Shown here in pieces: positions 18,547-29,400 of a DNA stretch of 64,000 nucleotides. The stretch is from Selaginella moellendorffii (taxonomy: Eukaryota; Streptophyta; Lycopodiopsida; Selaginellales; Selaginellaceae). Within the stretch, counting starts at the first letter, position 1. The number at the start of each line of letters is the position of its first letter. Under the pieces are notes generated by a model. The model had not been told where the DNA came from. It saw only the letters and a program-made list of their open reading frames with translations, and made no database searches. The position numbers and the translations under genes were made by a program. The stretch spans positions 328,418-392,417 of the forward strand of contig NW_003314313.1 of NCBI RefSeq assembly GCF_000143415.4, given 5' to 3'.

Positions 18547-21500
18547 ATGGCGGCTGTCAAGACGATCTCGCGCTCGGCCATAGCAGCGTTCAGCCCCAGC
18601 GAGAATCTCATCGCCGCGGGGACGGTCGCCGGATCTCTGGATTCCTCGCTCAGCTCGTCGACGTGCCTGGAGCTCTTCAAGCTCGATTTGGCCAGCGACG
18701 ACGTCGAGCTGCCGCTGGTGGGATCCTGCGCCACCGCCGAGCCGCTGAATCGCCTCAGCTGGGCGGGTGAGGCGGGATTGCTGGCCGGCGGATTGGCGGA
18801 TGGGAGCATCAATATCTGGAATCCGGCCGCGCTTGTAAGGTAGGCCAGCGATCGAGCGCTAGATCTCTAGGTCACATTTGTCTTTGCAGCGATTTCCAGA
18901 GCAATACCGAGAGTGCCGCCGAGGCGAAGATAGAAAAGCACACACAGAAGGTAGCATTCTTGTTGCTATGCTCGATTTTCAACCCTGTTTGTGGAATTTC
19001 AGATCGTTGGGCTAGAGTTTAACCCGATCACTCCTAATTTCCTTGCGTCTGGTGACGCTGATGGCACGGTCTACATCTGGGATCTCACGGATACTGCTAC
19101 CCCGAAGCCATGTCCACCGCTTCAGGTTTTTCTATTTTCTTTTTAAACTCAGAACCAGTCTAGTACTGTGATTTTCTCTACAGTGGAAAGGAGCATCGTC
19201 GATTTCTCACCTCTCATGGAACCGGAAGGTTTCTCATATCTTTGCTACAACATCAAATGAAGGCGTTTGCGGTACTTTCGGCGCTGAATTCTAAGTCTTC
19301 CTTATTTGCTGTTGTTTTCTTTTTCAGTGGTATGGGACTTGAAGAAACGAAAAAGTGTTTTGAGGTAAGGTTCTAACTTACTTTGATTTCTTGTTTTCAT
19401 GTTCCTCTTCAGCTTCTCAGATCCACAATCGAAACTGCGATACTCTGCGTTACAATGGAATCCAGAAGTTCCAACCGAGTTAATTGTCGCAGTTGACGAT
19501 GACAATATGCCTTGTTTACAGGTAAGAGCTTCGCTTTCTGTTTCCTTTGTTCTGAGTTTTATACCTCTGTAGGCTTGGGACTTGAGAAAAGCGAATCATC
19601 CGACGCGAGTTCTTACTGGACATTCAAAAGGTGCGATTTGTTCCATCCGTTGCATGCCTCAATTTGTTTGTTACAGGAATCCTTTCACTGGCTTGGTGTC
19701 CAAGTGATAGTTCGATGCTACTAAGTTCTGCAAAGGACAATCGAACATTGTGCTGGGACGTTTCAGGGGAGGTAAGCTTTCCTGGCTTATATGTGTTGGT
19801 TTTTCCTTGACTCGTGGCAATTGATTGAAAGATTATCGGGGAGTTACCTAGAGGCAACAGTTGGAATTTTGACGTGCAATGGTCTACCCGGACGCCTGGC
19901 ATCTTATCCGCCTCATCTTATGATGGAAGAGTTGGCATATACAGTATTGAGGTAGGTCATGGAATGTACATTTCTTTTGTTATACAAGAGAATCTCGTTT
20001 TGTTCCAGTCCTGTCACCATAATGAAAAGGAATATGGACGTACTTCTCCTGGTAATGTAGAGCCATGTCTTGGTAATATTGTAAACTTTCGTCTTGTCGT
20101 TACAGTGGTTTTGAAGGCACCAAAGTGGCTCAAGAGACCAGTGGGAACGAGTTTCGGTTTTGGTGGAAAGCTCGTCTCGTTTAAAAAGAAGGCTGAAAAT
20201 TCTATAGCTTCGGAGGTAGACATCTTCACCTTTGTACTCTATTCGCAACTCGAAATTTCCTTACAGGTCAAGGTTCATAGTTTGGCGATCGAAGAAGGCA
20301 CGGTTAAACGTTCGACTGAATTTGAGGAAGCTGTTACCAATGGCGATCGAAGGGCTCTTTTGAAGTCTTTTTGTGATCGAAAAGCTTCTGAAGCAGAGTA
20401 TGTCTTCCATTCTTTGCTTGTACAGTATTCCTAATTTTGCTTTTAGCAGATCTGATCAAGAACGAGAAGTGTGGGAATATTTGAAGCTGATGTTTGACGA
20501 TGATGGAGGAAGAAAGGCTCTATTGAATCAGCTTGGCTTTCAATTTTCTGAAGTCGACGCACTTGCCGAAGAGTTTGAAGAGAAGGCCGAAATTCAAACA
20601 GACGTACCGGCTGTAGAAACACCAATTGACGATGGGGAGGACTTTTTTGAAAACCTTCAAGAGCCAAAAGAACCCGAGGTAGCTGCTGGACAAATGAACG
20701 GGAAAGATGAGACCACCGCAGAAGGCACAGAAGAACAAGAAGTAGATGATACTAGCAGGGACTCGGACAATGCAATCGAGGAGGCACTGGTTGTTGGAGA
20801 CTTCAAGGGAGCAGTGGCACAATGCATTTCTATGAACCGAATTGCCGATGCCTTGAGCATTGCTTATGCTGGAAGTCAAGCTTTGGGAGAGAAAACTCGG
20901 GATGAGTATGTGAAGAAAAACCAACGTTCGTATTTCAAGGTTCGTGATGCCTTGTGTTCCTAAATCTCACCTCGGTTTATATTGCCAGGTTCTGTCCGCG
21001 ATTGTAACACGAGATTTCAGTGGATTAGTCGCAAACAGGCCTTTAGCTGCATGGAAGCAGACATTAGCTCTTCTGGCTACGGTATTATTTGCTTTATGCG
21101 AAGTAGATTTACAGTTGTTTTTTTCTTTTTTTTTTTCGCAGTACGCGCGTGGTGAAGACTGGTCACAACTTGCTAATGCGTTGGCTTCAAGGCTTGATCT
21201 TGGCGGCGATGTTCAAGCAGCAACAATCTGTTATATATGTGCAGGCAATGTTGAGAAGACTATTGAAGTGCTTTCTCGCGCGTTCAGCACCCCAAATCAT
21301 GGGAAGCATGTTACGACAAATTTACAGGTATGGTTGTTTCAGTGTCTCTTGCTACTAACATTGGGATCACAGGATTTAGTGGAGAAGTCACTTGTGCTGG
21401 CTGTCGCTGTCGAACTTAAGCGACTCACTCCGGCCTTAGCAAAGGCAGTAGAGAGTTTTTGTGAACTTCTTGCGAGTGAAGGACTTGTAGAATCTGCCGG

Positions 21501-22691
21501 CGCGTATCTCTCTTTGGTCCCCGGGGAACTACCTCAAAGTTTGACGATACTTCGAGACAGAATTCAGAGAAGTCAGCAACCGCCGCAAGTGCCAGTGGCA
21601 GCGCCCGCGCCCGCGCCAGCGCCAGTGGCAAGCCGTCAATCACCCATGTATCCTAACACTGGGTATACGCCGAGTTACAATCAGGTACTTCGAGATGTGT
21701 TGTTACCTGTCCTAATGTGGTATGCTCATAGGGATTTTCTTCGCAACCGTACGACTACCCGCATTACACTCAAACGCCAACGCCAACGATGGGTCAGTAT
21801 GCACCATCTTCTCCCGCTCCTAGCGCTCCTGCTCCAAGCTTGATGGTTCCAAGGCCTCCACAGCAAACAGAACCTCACGTCCCGCCTCCAACTATGTTCA
21901 ACCCTGTTCGTGTGCAGCCTCCTGCTTCAAGCTTTATGGTGCCGAGACCGTCACATCAAACAGAAGTTCATACGCCCGCTGGATTCAATCCTGTTGCTGG
22001 ATTCAACCCTGTTCGCGTGCAGCCTGTGCAGCCTCCTCTCCAACGCCTTCCTAGTCCACCGACAGCTGCTCAACCATTGATCTCACACTTACAACAACAG
22101 ACTCCTTATACAGTTCAAGCAACATATACAGCACCACCACATTCTACTCCAGCAACATATACAGCACCAGCACAATCTGCCCCAGCACCCCAGCCTACAT
22201 ACACAGCTCCATCAGCGCCGGCCCCTCCCCCGACTGTCCACACTGTTGACACACAGAATGTTAAAGGTAATGTCGCCTTACACAACGTGTTTTTACATTT
22301 GGTTTCTTTTACAGATGAATTGAAGCCTGTGGTTTCTACGTTCAAAAGGCTTTTCGCTGAAACGTCCGATATGAGCAACCCTGTAAAGAAACGTGAAGTG
22401 GATGACAACTCCAGAAAGCTTGGAGCTTTGTTCGCCAAGCTAAACTCTGGGGACGTATCGCCAAATGTCGAGACGAAGCTACTTCTGCTTTGTCAGGCAC
22501 TGGATAGTCGGAATTTCCCTTCGGCTCATGAGATACTAGTGAGTTTGCCTTTTCCTCTGCCGTATGTAGCTGACGATCCATCTTTTCTCTGTGTGCAGGG
22601 CGACTTGACATCGCGAGAGTGGGACGAATGTGGTGTCTGGCTGACCGCCGTGCGGAGAATCACTAAAGCTCACCAGCAATCTATGCGCTGA
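18547..22691 (+). CDS. SEC31: COPII coat outer-layer protein SEC31
   Basis: Nineteen exons with GT-AG introns of about 45-66 bp; exon ends include 18839, 18950, 19125, 19271, 19364, 19521, 19630, 19771, 19951, 20051, 20215, 20397, 20939, 21081, 21327, 21684, 22266 and 22538. The exons sum to 3204 bp, 1067 aa, close to plant SEC31. The N-terminal WD40 propeller includes [45 protein letters not shown] and [15 protein letters not shown]. Then come the family mark [20 protein letters not shown], an alpha-solenoid, a Pro/Gln/Thr-rich linker (exons 16-17) that would bind SEC23, and a conserved C-terminal helical domain. SEC31 with SEC13 forms the cage of ER-to-Golgi vesicles. At exon 13 two acceptors three bases apart (TTTTAG and CAG) both keep frame. 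Confidence 0.95.
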
Positions 22692-22824
22692 GATGGTTCG
22701 ATGTTTTTCTCTTTTTTGTTTTCCTGATTTGTGAAGAATTACCTTACCTATAGGTAGGTAATGGAAGAAAGTTAAAAAAAAAACCAAATTTTTTCTTCTT
22801 CTAGTGTCTCATCCTTTTGTGGCT

Positions 22825-23396
22825 ATGGCGCTTGCAGCGACAGGAATGGCAGGACTGAGGCTCAAGCTGGATTCATGCGTAAGTGTGCTCGAATTCTGAT
22901 TTGCATTGCTCTCAGCTCTTTGCTGGTGGGTTTTTTCTAGCAGGGATTGAAGAGGACTCAGATCGCAGCACCTTTGCGGCTGAGGGCGCAGCCGCTCAGA
23001 GTTCCATGATGGCCAAGAGGACCATCGAGCTCAAGGAAATCCGGGGGATGTCGGACGAGCTCATCAACGAGACGGTGGTGGATTTGAAGGGCGAGCTCTT
23101 TCTCATGCGCTGCAAGAAGGTAACCCGGCAGGACTACCGTGTCAGCGACTACAAGAACATGAAAAAGAAGGTAAGCTAAGCCTAGAAACAGCTTTGCGGC
23201 TAAGCCCACGCTCTCCTACTTACCGCAGATTGCTCGGATGCTCACCGTGAAACGAGAGCGAGAGATTGAGCGCGGGATAAAACCACGCGAGTCGAGGAAG
23301 CTCAAGGCCAAGTGGAAGAGAAGCATTGTCTACCGGCCGCCACCCTCGCTGGCAGCGATTTTGGACGCACAGAAGACGGAGGAGGACAAAGCGTGA
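22825..23396 (+). CDS. RPL29: Plastid ribosomal protein L29 (uL29c), apparent frameshift after transit peptide
   Basis: Exons 22825-22878, about 22941-23170 and 23229-23396. The mature part from ATG ATG at 23006 reads MMAKRTIELKEIRGMSDEL, then VARM-type RMLTVKREREIERGIKPRES and KWKRSIVYRPPPSLAAI, clear plastid L29 with the usual plant C-terminal extension. It sits by the 50S exit tunnel. The upstream exon plus the 5' part of exon 2 encode a convincing transit peptide (MALAATGMAGLRLKLDSC, then QGLKRTQIAAPLRLRAQP), but that frame meets TGA at GTT CCA TGA, one base out of register with MMAKR. An alternative 37-bp intron would restore frame but gives an acidic, non-transit-like leader. Either a base is missing here, splicing is unusual, or this copy is damaged. 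Confidence 0.85.
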
Positions 23397-23503
23397 GGCG
23401 GTCCCTCCTTGTCCAGCATTTGTTTGCGTCTGGTAAGTAATTTCGTTCGGAGTGTCCGTGCCTGGGGATACTGTGTGGGTGGTGGAGAGGCATTCCTTGC
23501 GGG

Positions 23504-23512
23504 GATATATAG
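23504..23512 (+). promoter_or_regulatory. TATA box of the LTP-like gene
   Basis: GATATATAG about 95 bp upstream of the ATG at 23603, followed by a CT-rich leader. Transcription should begin near 23535. Confidence 0.6.
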
Positions 23513-23602
23513 CTCTCTCTCCCCTCACACCACCCAGCACACACTCCCTCTTGGTTTCTCTTTTCTTTCTTTCTAAAGAAATTCCAGAGCTTTGAACCAA
23601 CG

Positions 23603-23977
23603 ATGAGCTGCAAGTCGGTGGCAGTGGTGGTGTTTCTGGTTTACATGGTGGCGACGGCGAGCTCCAACTCTCTGTCGAAGGCCGTGAGCTACAAGAGCTG
23701 CACGTCTTGCGGGAATTTGCTCCCCAACCCGGCTAACAGCTGCTGCGTGCAGCTCCTCCTTCTGGGCTCTGCGGTTTGCGACTGCGAAAAGTACATCCCC
23801 AACTACGATATTCAGGCGCTGCGGTCTGCACTCGTCGCTTGCACCGGGCAGGACGTGTGCAAATTTGCTGGCTACCCAGGCACTAGAACTTTTTGTTTCT
23901 TATCTTGTATTTGTTTCTCACTCTTTTGCTTTGCTTTTGCTGCAGCTAGGAAAGATGAAACAAACGCAAAACCTTGA
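23603..23977 (+). CDS. Secreted eight-cysteine LTP-like protein
   Basis: Begins MSCKSVAVVVFLVYMVATAS, a signal peptide. The mature region has the eight-cysteine order C, C, CC, CxC, C, C (SCTSCG, SCCVQL, VCDCEK, VACTG, DVCKF) of plant lipid-transfer/2S-albumin type proteins, so it is probably extracellular and disulphide-bonded. The frame is open to 23977 (124 aa). The segment 23880-23945 looks like a 66-bp GC-AG intron (CCCAG, GCACTAG ... TTTGCTGCAG); removing it keeps frame and gives 102 aa ending ARKDETNAKP, replacing an odd hydrophobic Phe/Cys-rich tail. An AATAAA-like signal lies near 24087. Confidence 0.75.
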   Translation: MSCKSVAVVVFLVYMVATASSNSLSKAVSYKSCTSCGNLLPNPANSCCVQLLLLGSAVCDCEKYIPNYDIQALRSALVACTGQDVCKFAGYPGTRTFCFLSCICFSLFCFAFAAARKDETNAKP

Positions 23978-24109
23978 GGAAAGCGTGTGCTGGGGACTGA
24001 ATGTTTGCCTGAGTGTTGTGTTGCTCTTGGCATTCTAATAATGTGTTCTAACTAATGTGTTCTGTGTCTGTGTGATGTGATCCAGAATAAAGAAATTTTA
24101 CAATAAAAG

Positions 24110-24987
24110 TGCTTAAAAATGCTAGGCGTTTTTGTAGGAGCCCAGAAAACTTCCAATGGAAGCATGGAGGCAGATTGTGTCATGCATTGTGAAAGAACTA
24201 GCCCGAGCTGTTCTCGGGTGTCAGGCTGGGGAGCTTGAGTTTCTGTGGTAGGTGATGCAGGTGGTGCTTATGGCAACACATTTGTGGCAACTGGTTCACA
24301 CCTTGCTGCCAATTTTTTTTTCTCAATTGCGTAAGGCACAAGCAATTTGGAGTCAATTCGAAATTCGAAGTCAAAGTAAGTTGAGTGGAGTCACAATCGA
24401 TAACCATTCTAATGTCACTTCACACTGACAACCACTCTAACAACTATGTCACTTCACACTCAGAACCGCCACTAGAGCACATGTGGGGCTTGGACTTTAT
24501 CTTGATGGGTATAGGATAGGCATCAATTACTGCAAAATATTACATGCCCAAGTTTGCCACATTGCGTCAGCCAATTAACATGCCACTCAAGTTTTTGACA
24601 CATCAACAAGATTTAAGGTTTTAGTGTTTCGTGTGATTGGATGGATGCTATGGAGGAAGCTTGGGATGCCCACATAAAAAGATGTGATTGTGTGGATCAA
24701 TTGGTGTAGATTCCATTGGCATTTAAAAATCATAAGCTGGAAAGGAGTGTATCCAATCAAAAGTGTTGCAAAATCTTGAGGCTAGGAAGGAAAAGAAATA
24801 CTGAAAAAAGCGAAATATAGTTGAATGTTAAAGTATAATATTTTTATAGTTTGATATAGTATCATAATATTGTAATTTATATTCAGTAACTATTATTGCT
24901 ACTTGAGCTGCCTGTTGACTTGTCACTCACAACTTTCTTGCTCTAAAAGCCTGCAAATTAGTTCTTAGAATATCTAAGAATCTTCCT
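24110..24987. other. AT-rich intergenic region, no feature recognised
   Basis: Lies between the LTP-like gene and the next gene's stop. Contains two short near-repeats (CACTTCACACTGACAACCAC and CACTTCACACTCAGAACCGC, about 24416-24468), but no gene or complete mobile element that I can identify. Confidence 0.5.
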
Positions 24988-26474
24988 TCAACCACTTGGC
25001 GTGGTGTCATCTCCAGTGTCATCATCATCGCTATAGTGAAGCCTTACTTTCCGGGCTTCCTTGATTGTCATTCCACAACCTGCCTTGATCCTTACCATTT
25101 CTCGAGAAAATTCCTTGGCCGTCGCAGCAGGCTGGGCTCGAGAAAGTCCAACAATAGTCACCCGCAGAGGCTCCTCACTTCTCACCACCACCGAGCTCGT
25201 GTCAAGATCGCCGTGAACAAGCCCTTGGTGATGGATCATATGCAGGGTTCGAGCAGCTTCTTCTCCATATCGTCCAGCCGATGCAGCGTCGAGAGCATGG
25301 AAATCGCGACGCTGGCCACCATAGCTCAGCACAAGCACAGCAAACATGCCACCACTCATAAACCCGTAGCTCCTCAGCTGTGGTATGGCACGCCCCTGGA
25401 TTCTCCGGAGTTTCTTGTACGCCAAAACCTCCTTGACAAACCTTTCCAGCTCGTCCCTCAAGCAGCTCCGATGGCTCCCGAGGTCCCGGATCTTAAGCAC
25501 CACTTCGTCGCCACCATTGCGCAGCTTGGCATAGAGTATGTCACAGTTGAACTTGTAAAGCCTGCGGCCCAGCTCAAACTCTCGACTCGACCAAAACTCG
25601 AGTTTCTCGTGGACTTGGCCCCCGCTGCTGCTGCCATCTGCCAGTAGCGTCGTGGCTAAATCTTTCACCATGCCCTTCATCGCGTCTTGCATGCCTGTGA
25701 AATCAGTAGTGCGGCCTACGTTCCACACATTTTTCATCGGTGGAGGTTTCGCTTCCTTCCCTTCGGAAAGAGCCATGAGGTACCAGAAGCAAGCCAAGGT
25801 GACGCTCTCGACATCCACCGGTGGTGACAGGGCCAGCACGGTCTCGTCACCATAGCAAAACCAGTACTTTGTCCTCGTCGTCACGAAGCCATAACGCAGG
25901 CCTCCGGACAGAGCCAACATCTCCCTCAGCCGGTTCAATACTGGCCAAAACTGTGATGTCGGTGACGAGACCGAGTCCTCCCGGATACGTGACGGTGGAA
26001 ACGCTGGCAAAGTGTCGAGCTCCACAATACCCACGAGGAGCGCTGGAGCATCATCTTTGTCTCGCCATTCCACGCAGATATCCGGCCAACCCACCACGCT
26101 TTGAGCAGAGAAAGCACTGATGTTCCGTCCCAGGCGATGCAAGCCGTCCTGGAGGTCCATAGCCAAACCCGATGCGTCCGAGATCGGCTCCACGGTGGTG
26201 TCGGGTTTGGAGTAGAAAGAGCCCGTTCTTGGCAGCTGCTGCGAGAAGTCTCGCACCTCGTCCAGGAAGCCATCCCAGGCTCCCAGCGTCCAGGAGGCGA
26301 CATTGTCCGACGCAAAATCCGTGTGGATGCTTTTGGAATTTCCGGGGAAGACACTTTCGTCCTCGTAGGTTGGTGGAGGTATACATACCTGGGCCTGTTC
26401 CGCGGCCGTTAGCTTACGGCTCGAGTCGTCCCTTCCCTTGTCGGTGTGAAACGAGAGCGCAGCCCGGCCTCCAT
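24988..26474 (-). CDS. Nuclease-fold plus degenerate kinase protein (Crinkler-like architecture)
   Basis: Main frame 26361-24988. It has no in-frame ATG near its 5' end. Adding a first exon 26474-26418 (ATG GAG GCC ...) through a 56-bp GT-AG intron restores one, giving 476 aa. Residues about 111-200 resemble a PD-(D/E)xK nuclease core: GWPDICVEW, then LLVGIVELDTLP and YGFVTTRTKYWF. The expected catalytic Lys after E133 is Asp. The C-terminal half is kinase-like: VVLKIRDL (beta-3 Lys) and HGDLDTSSVVV (H402, D404), but the loop Asn is Ser and DFG is VGL, so it is probably a pseudokinase. Nuclease-plus-kinase pairs are known in Crinkler-type proteins. The role in plants is unclear; a host-defence or mobile-element origin is possible. 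Confidence 0.65.
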
Positions 26475-29400
26475 CCCCAAACCTCTTAGGGTTTAAGGTT
26501 TTCTTAATTTGGCTTTGTCTGCCACCTCAAGTCAGAGTTTGATGTGCATGTTAGCAGGTCAGACCAATTTGAGGTATATGATCAACCTCCTGATGAAGAT
26601 GTATTTAGGAGATAGTATTCCTTCAAGCGAAGCTTCAATTCTTGGAGAACCAAGGGAGATGATATTGATAATTAAATATAAAAGAATTCAAAATATCAAA
26701 TTGATGATAGAAAACAAACATGACAGATTCATAATAAGAATAAGGGATATCAATATTTAGCTATCTTGAGTACATAGAACTAGTACTTGGTTGAGATATT
26801 TCTTAGAGATTAAAAAGAACAACCGTCTAGAAGAAACATTAATGAGGGATTTTCATAAAAAATAGTTTTCCAAACCCTCGGAGCAAGTGAAAGTAGATCA
26901 AAGAAAAATTTAAAAAACATGTTGGGGTCTCTTGCAAAGGAGTGTCATGAAATTTTGAACAACATTGATACACAATTGCAATTAAGGATATTGATAAATA
27001 TTAACAATTTTAAATAATACTGTTAAAAAGTCAACATTTTAAATTATTATTCTTAAATAATTATTTTAATTAATATTAATAAATATCCATATATTTGATT
27101 AAGATTCTTAAATATCAGTTTGCTTCATCATGCAAATATTTTGCTGTGCGTTGCATGCAGCAACACTTTATTTTCTTAATAGTAGTGTTTAGTATTATTT
27201 ATTAATCCAATTAATCAAATAGAATTTTATAATTATAAACATGTTTATAAATTTTAAAGTAAAGATTAATCTAAATGAATATGGTAGAATTTCCCAGAAT
27301 ATCCAAGTATATTCTAGGTATATTCACTACCATTTTGCTTAAGCAAACCAGAAACTTTCTATATACATATTAGATTAATCTAAGTATAATTATTTTATGG
27401 AATAATATTCATTAAAATGAGGTAAAATATCCAATCTGGTGATTTCAGTCCTAAAAAGCATTACCAACATGGAAGTGGAGGAGGTATCTCTCATGAGCAT
27501 GAAAATTGCAAGAGAGCTGGATAATAATGAATAGTTTGAGAAGAAATAGAGTATGCAAGACTTGCCCACACTCAAACATTATAAAAATATTTCAGTATTT
27601 CTTTTGATATTATTTTCTATATATTGAAAGTGTTTGTTATATGGCAGAAAAAATGGGCCATTTAGAAAGCCAGACAAGTGTTTCTATTAGGGCTGCAGTC
27701 AAACAATCAGGAATGCTATCTTCCTACGCTATAGGGAGATGATGGAAGTTGCAGAAAAACTAGCTACAAGACCCCTTTTATCCACTGAACAACCATTAAT
27801 GCACTACAAGGATAGCGCCACAGCGAAGTACGTGGAGTTTCTCATGCTCCCACCACATTTCAATGGCAGCATGCTTGATATGTGGTTGAACTCAAGTCCA
27901 TCAGACTCTTTTAATACGAGTTTACACCAAGAAAATGATCCAGGTAAGCATGTGGATGAGGTGGATTTGCTACACCACCTCACAATTTCAGATCCAAGAC
28001 AAATAACAGAATGGTTACACCACCTTCTAGCCCCTCCTCTGTAGCATGCCAAAACTATGGACATGGCAGGAGATGTAACATGCCTGATTGTGATCCGAGG
28101 TATGACACACACCGTGAACACCATGCTGGAAGTGCCCAGTCTAATGTTGTAGTTCCTCCAGTGGAGAAGGAAATGGGAGAGCAACTTAGGTGCGGTATGT
28201 TAAAGAGATTATGGTATTTTATTTTACTTCCTTCACATGTTAACACTGTCTATTTAAGGGTGTTGAGAAATTCTGTGTGAGTAGAGCATTTTTTGTTATA
28301 TTACAGTCTAGTGCTCTTTGTCTCAACTTCTTATGGATGTTTCGATTTTATAATGTAAAAGAGACTCATCACTCTTTTTTGTACTCTGATCCATTCTATT
28401 CTCATGCATTTACACTGAGATATATAGAAGACTATAGCTGCTAACAAATATAGTAAGTATATAAATCTAGCTAGCTTAATAACTACTATTTAAGACGTAA
28501 TCTTATAAAACTATTGCTTTCAATTTAGAATATGACATCCTACATAGGTCAATTAATTCCAATTTTCCCTCAATTCCTTTTCCAATGTGGATATCACACA
28601 ATACTATAAAGAATTTCATTGTAAGGTGAAAGTGGTTTTATCAATGTCATAAGTTACCTTATGATAGACCTCGTTTTAACAAGCATGGTGGCTAACTTAA
28701 AAAAGTTATATATGCAAAGGCTTAATAAGAAAAATGGAAATGAAAACTTCAAACAAACAAGATAAAAAATTATATTGAGATAGAACTCATGAATTCTTGG
28801 CTAGTCATAAATACATATATTCAATTAGGGCATGTTGTGTGGAAGTCATGGGCTCTTGCATGGTATAACCTGTCTCTTTTTTTTACAAATATAAGACTAT
28901 TGTGCATTTTTTGTTTGTTTAAGCAAACTTATAAAGAGGTAGTGGATATATTTAGAATATGCTTGAATATCTAGGATATGCTACCATCAATGGTTGTTAT
29001 TCATTTAGATTAAGTTTTTATTTATAATTATAAACATGTTTATAATTTATAAAATTTCTTAAACACTTCCTAGGATATTCTTGTTTATTTTACCATTTAA
29101 TGGTTGATATGAAATAAAATTAATCTTGATTTATACATGTTTATAATTATTGATCAATTTGATTATTCAATAATCCAACAGCAAATGTAAAATAAATCTT
29201 TTGGACATTAAAATAATAGCCAAACCCGCACATAGATTTTCTAGAAATTATGTTGTAATGACGTTTTAATTCTAATATTCTCTAGAGAAATATGATAAAC
29301 AGTTAACACCAAATTGGCATATTTCCACCATTTGTTCATAAGTGGCTCTTATTCCATATACTTCATCAATATTTAAGGTCATAATCAATTCAATCATGTA

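Noticed and set aside
27739-28044. 101-aa frame with intron-like GTAAGC...TTTCAG inside it
   Set aside because: Splice-like signals are present, but no recognisable domain, upstream exon or conserved neighbour was found; AT-rich surroundings make chance likely.
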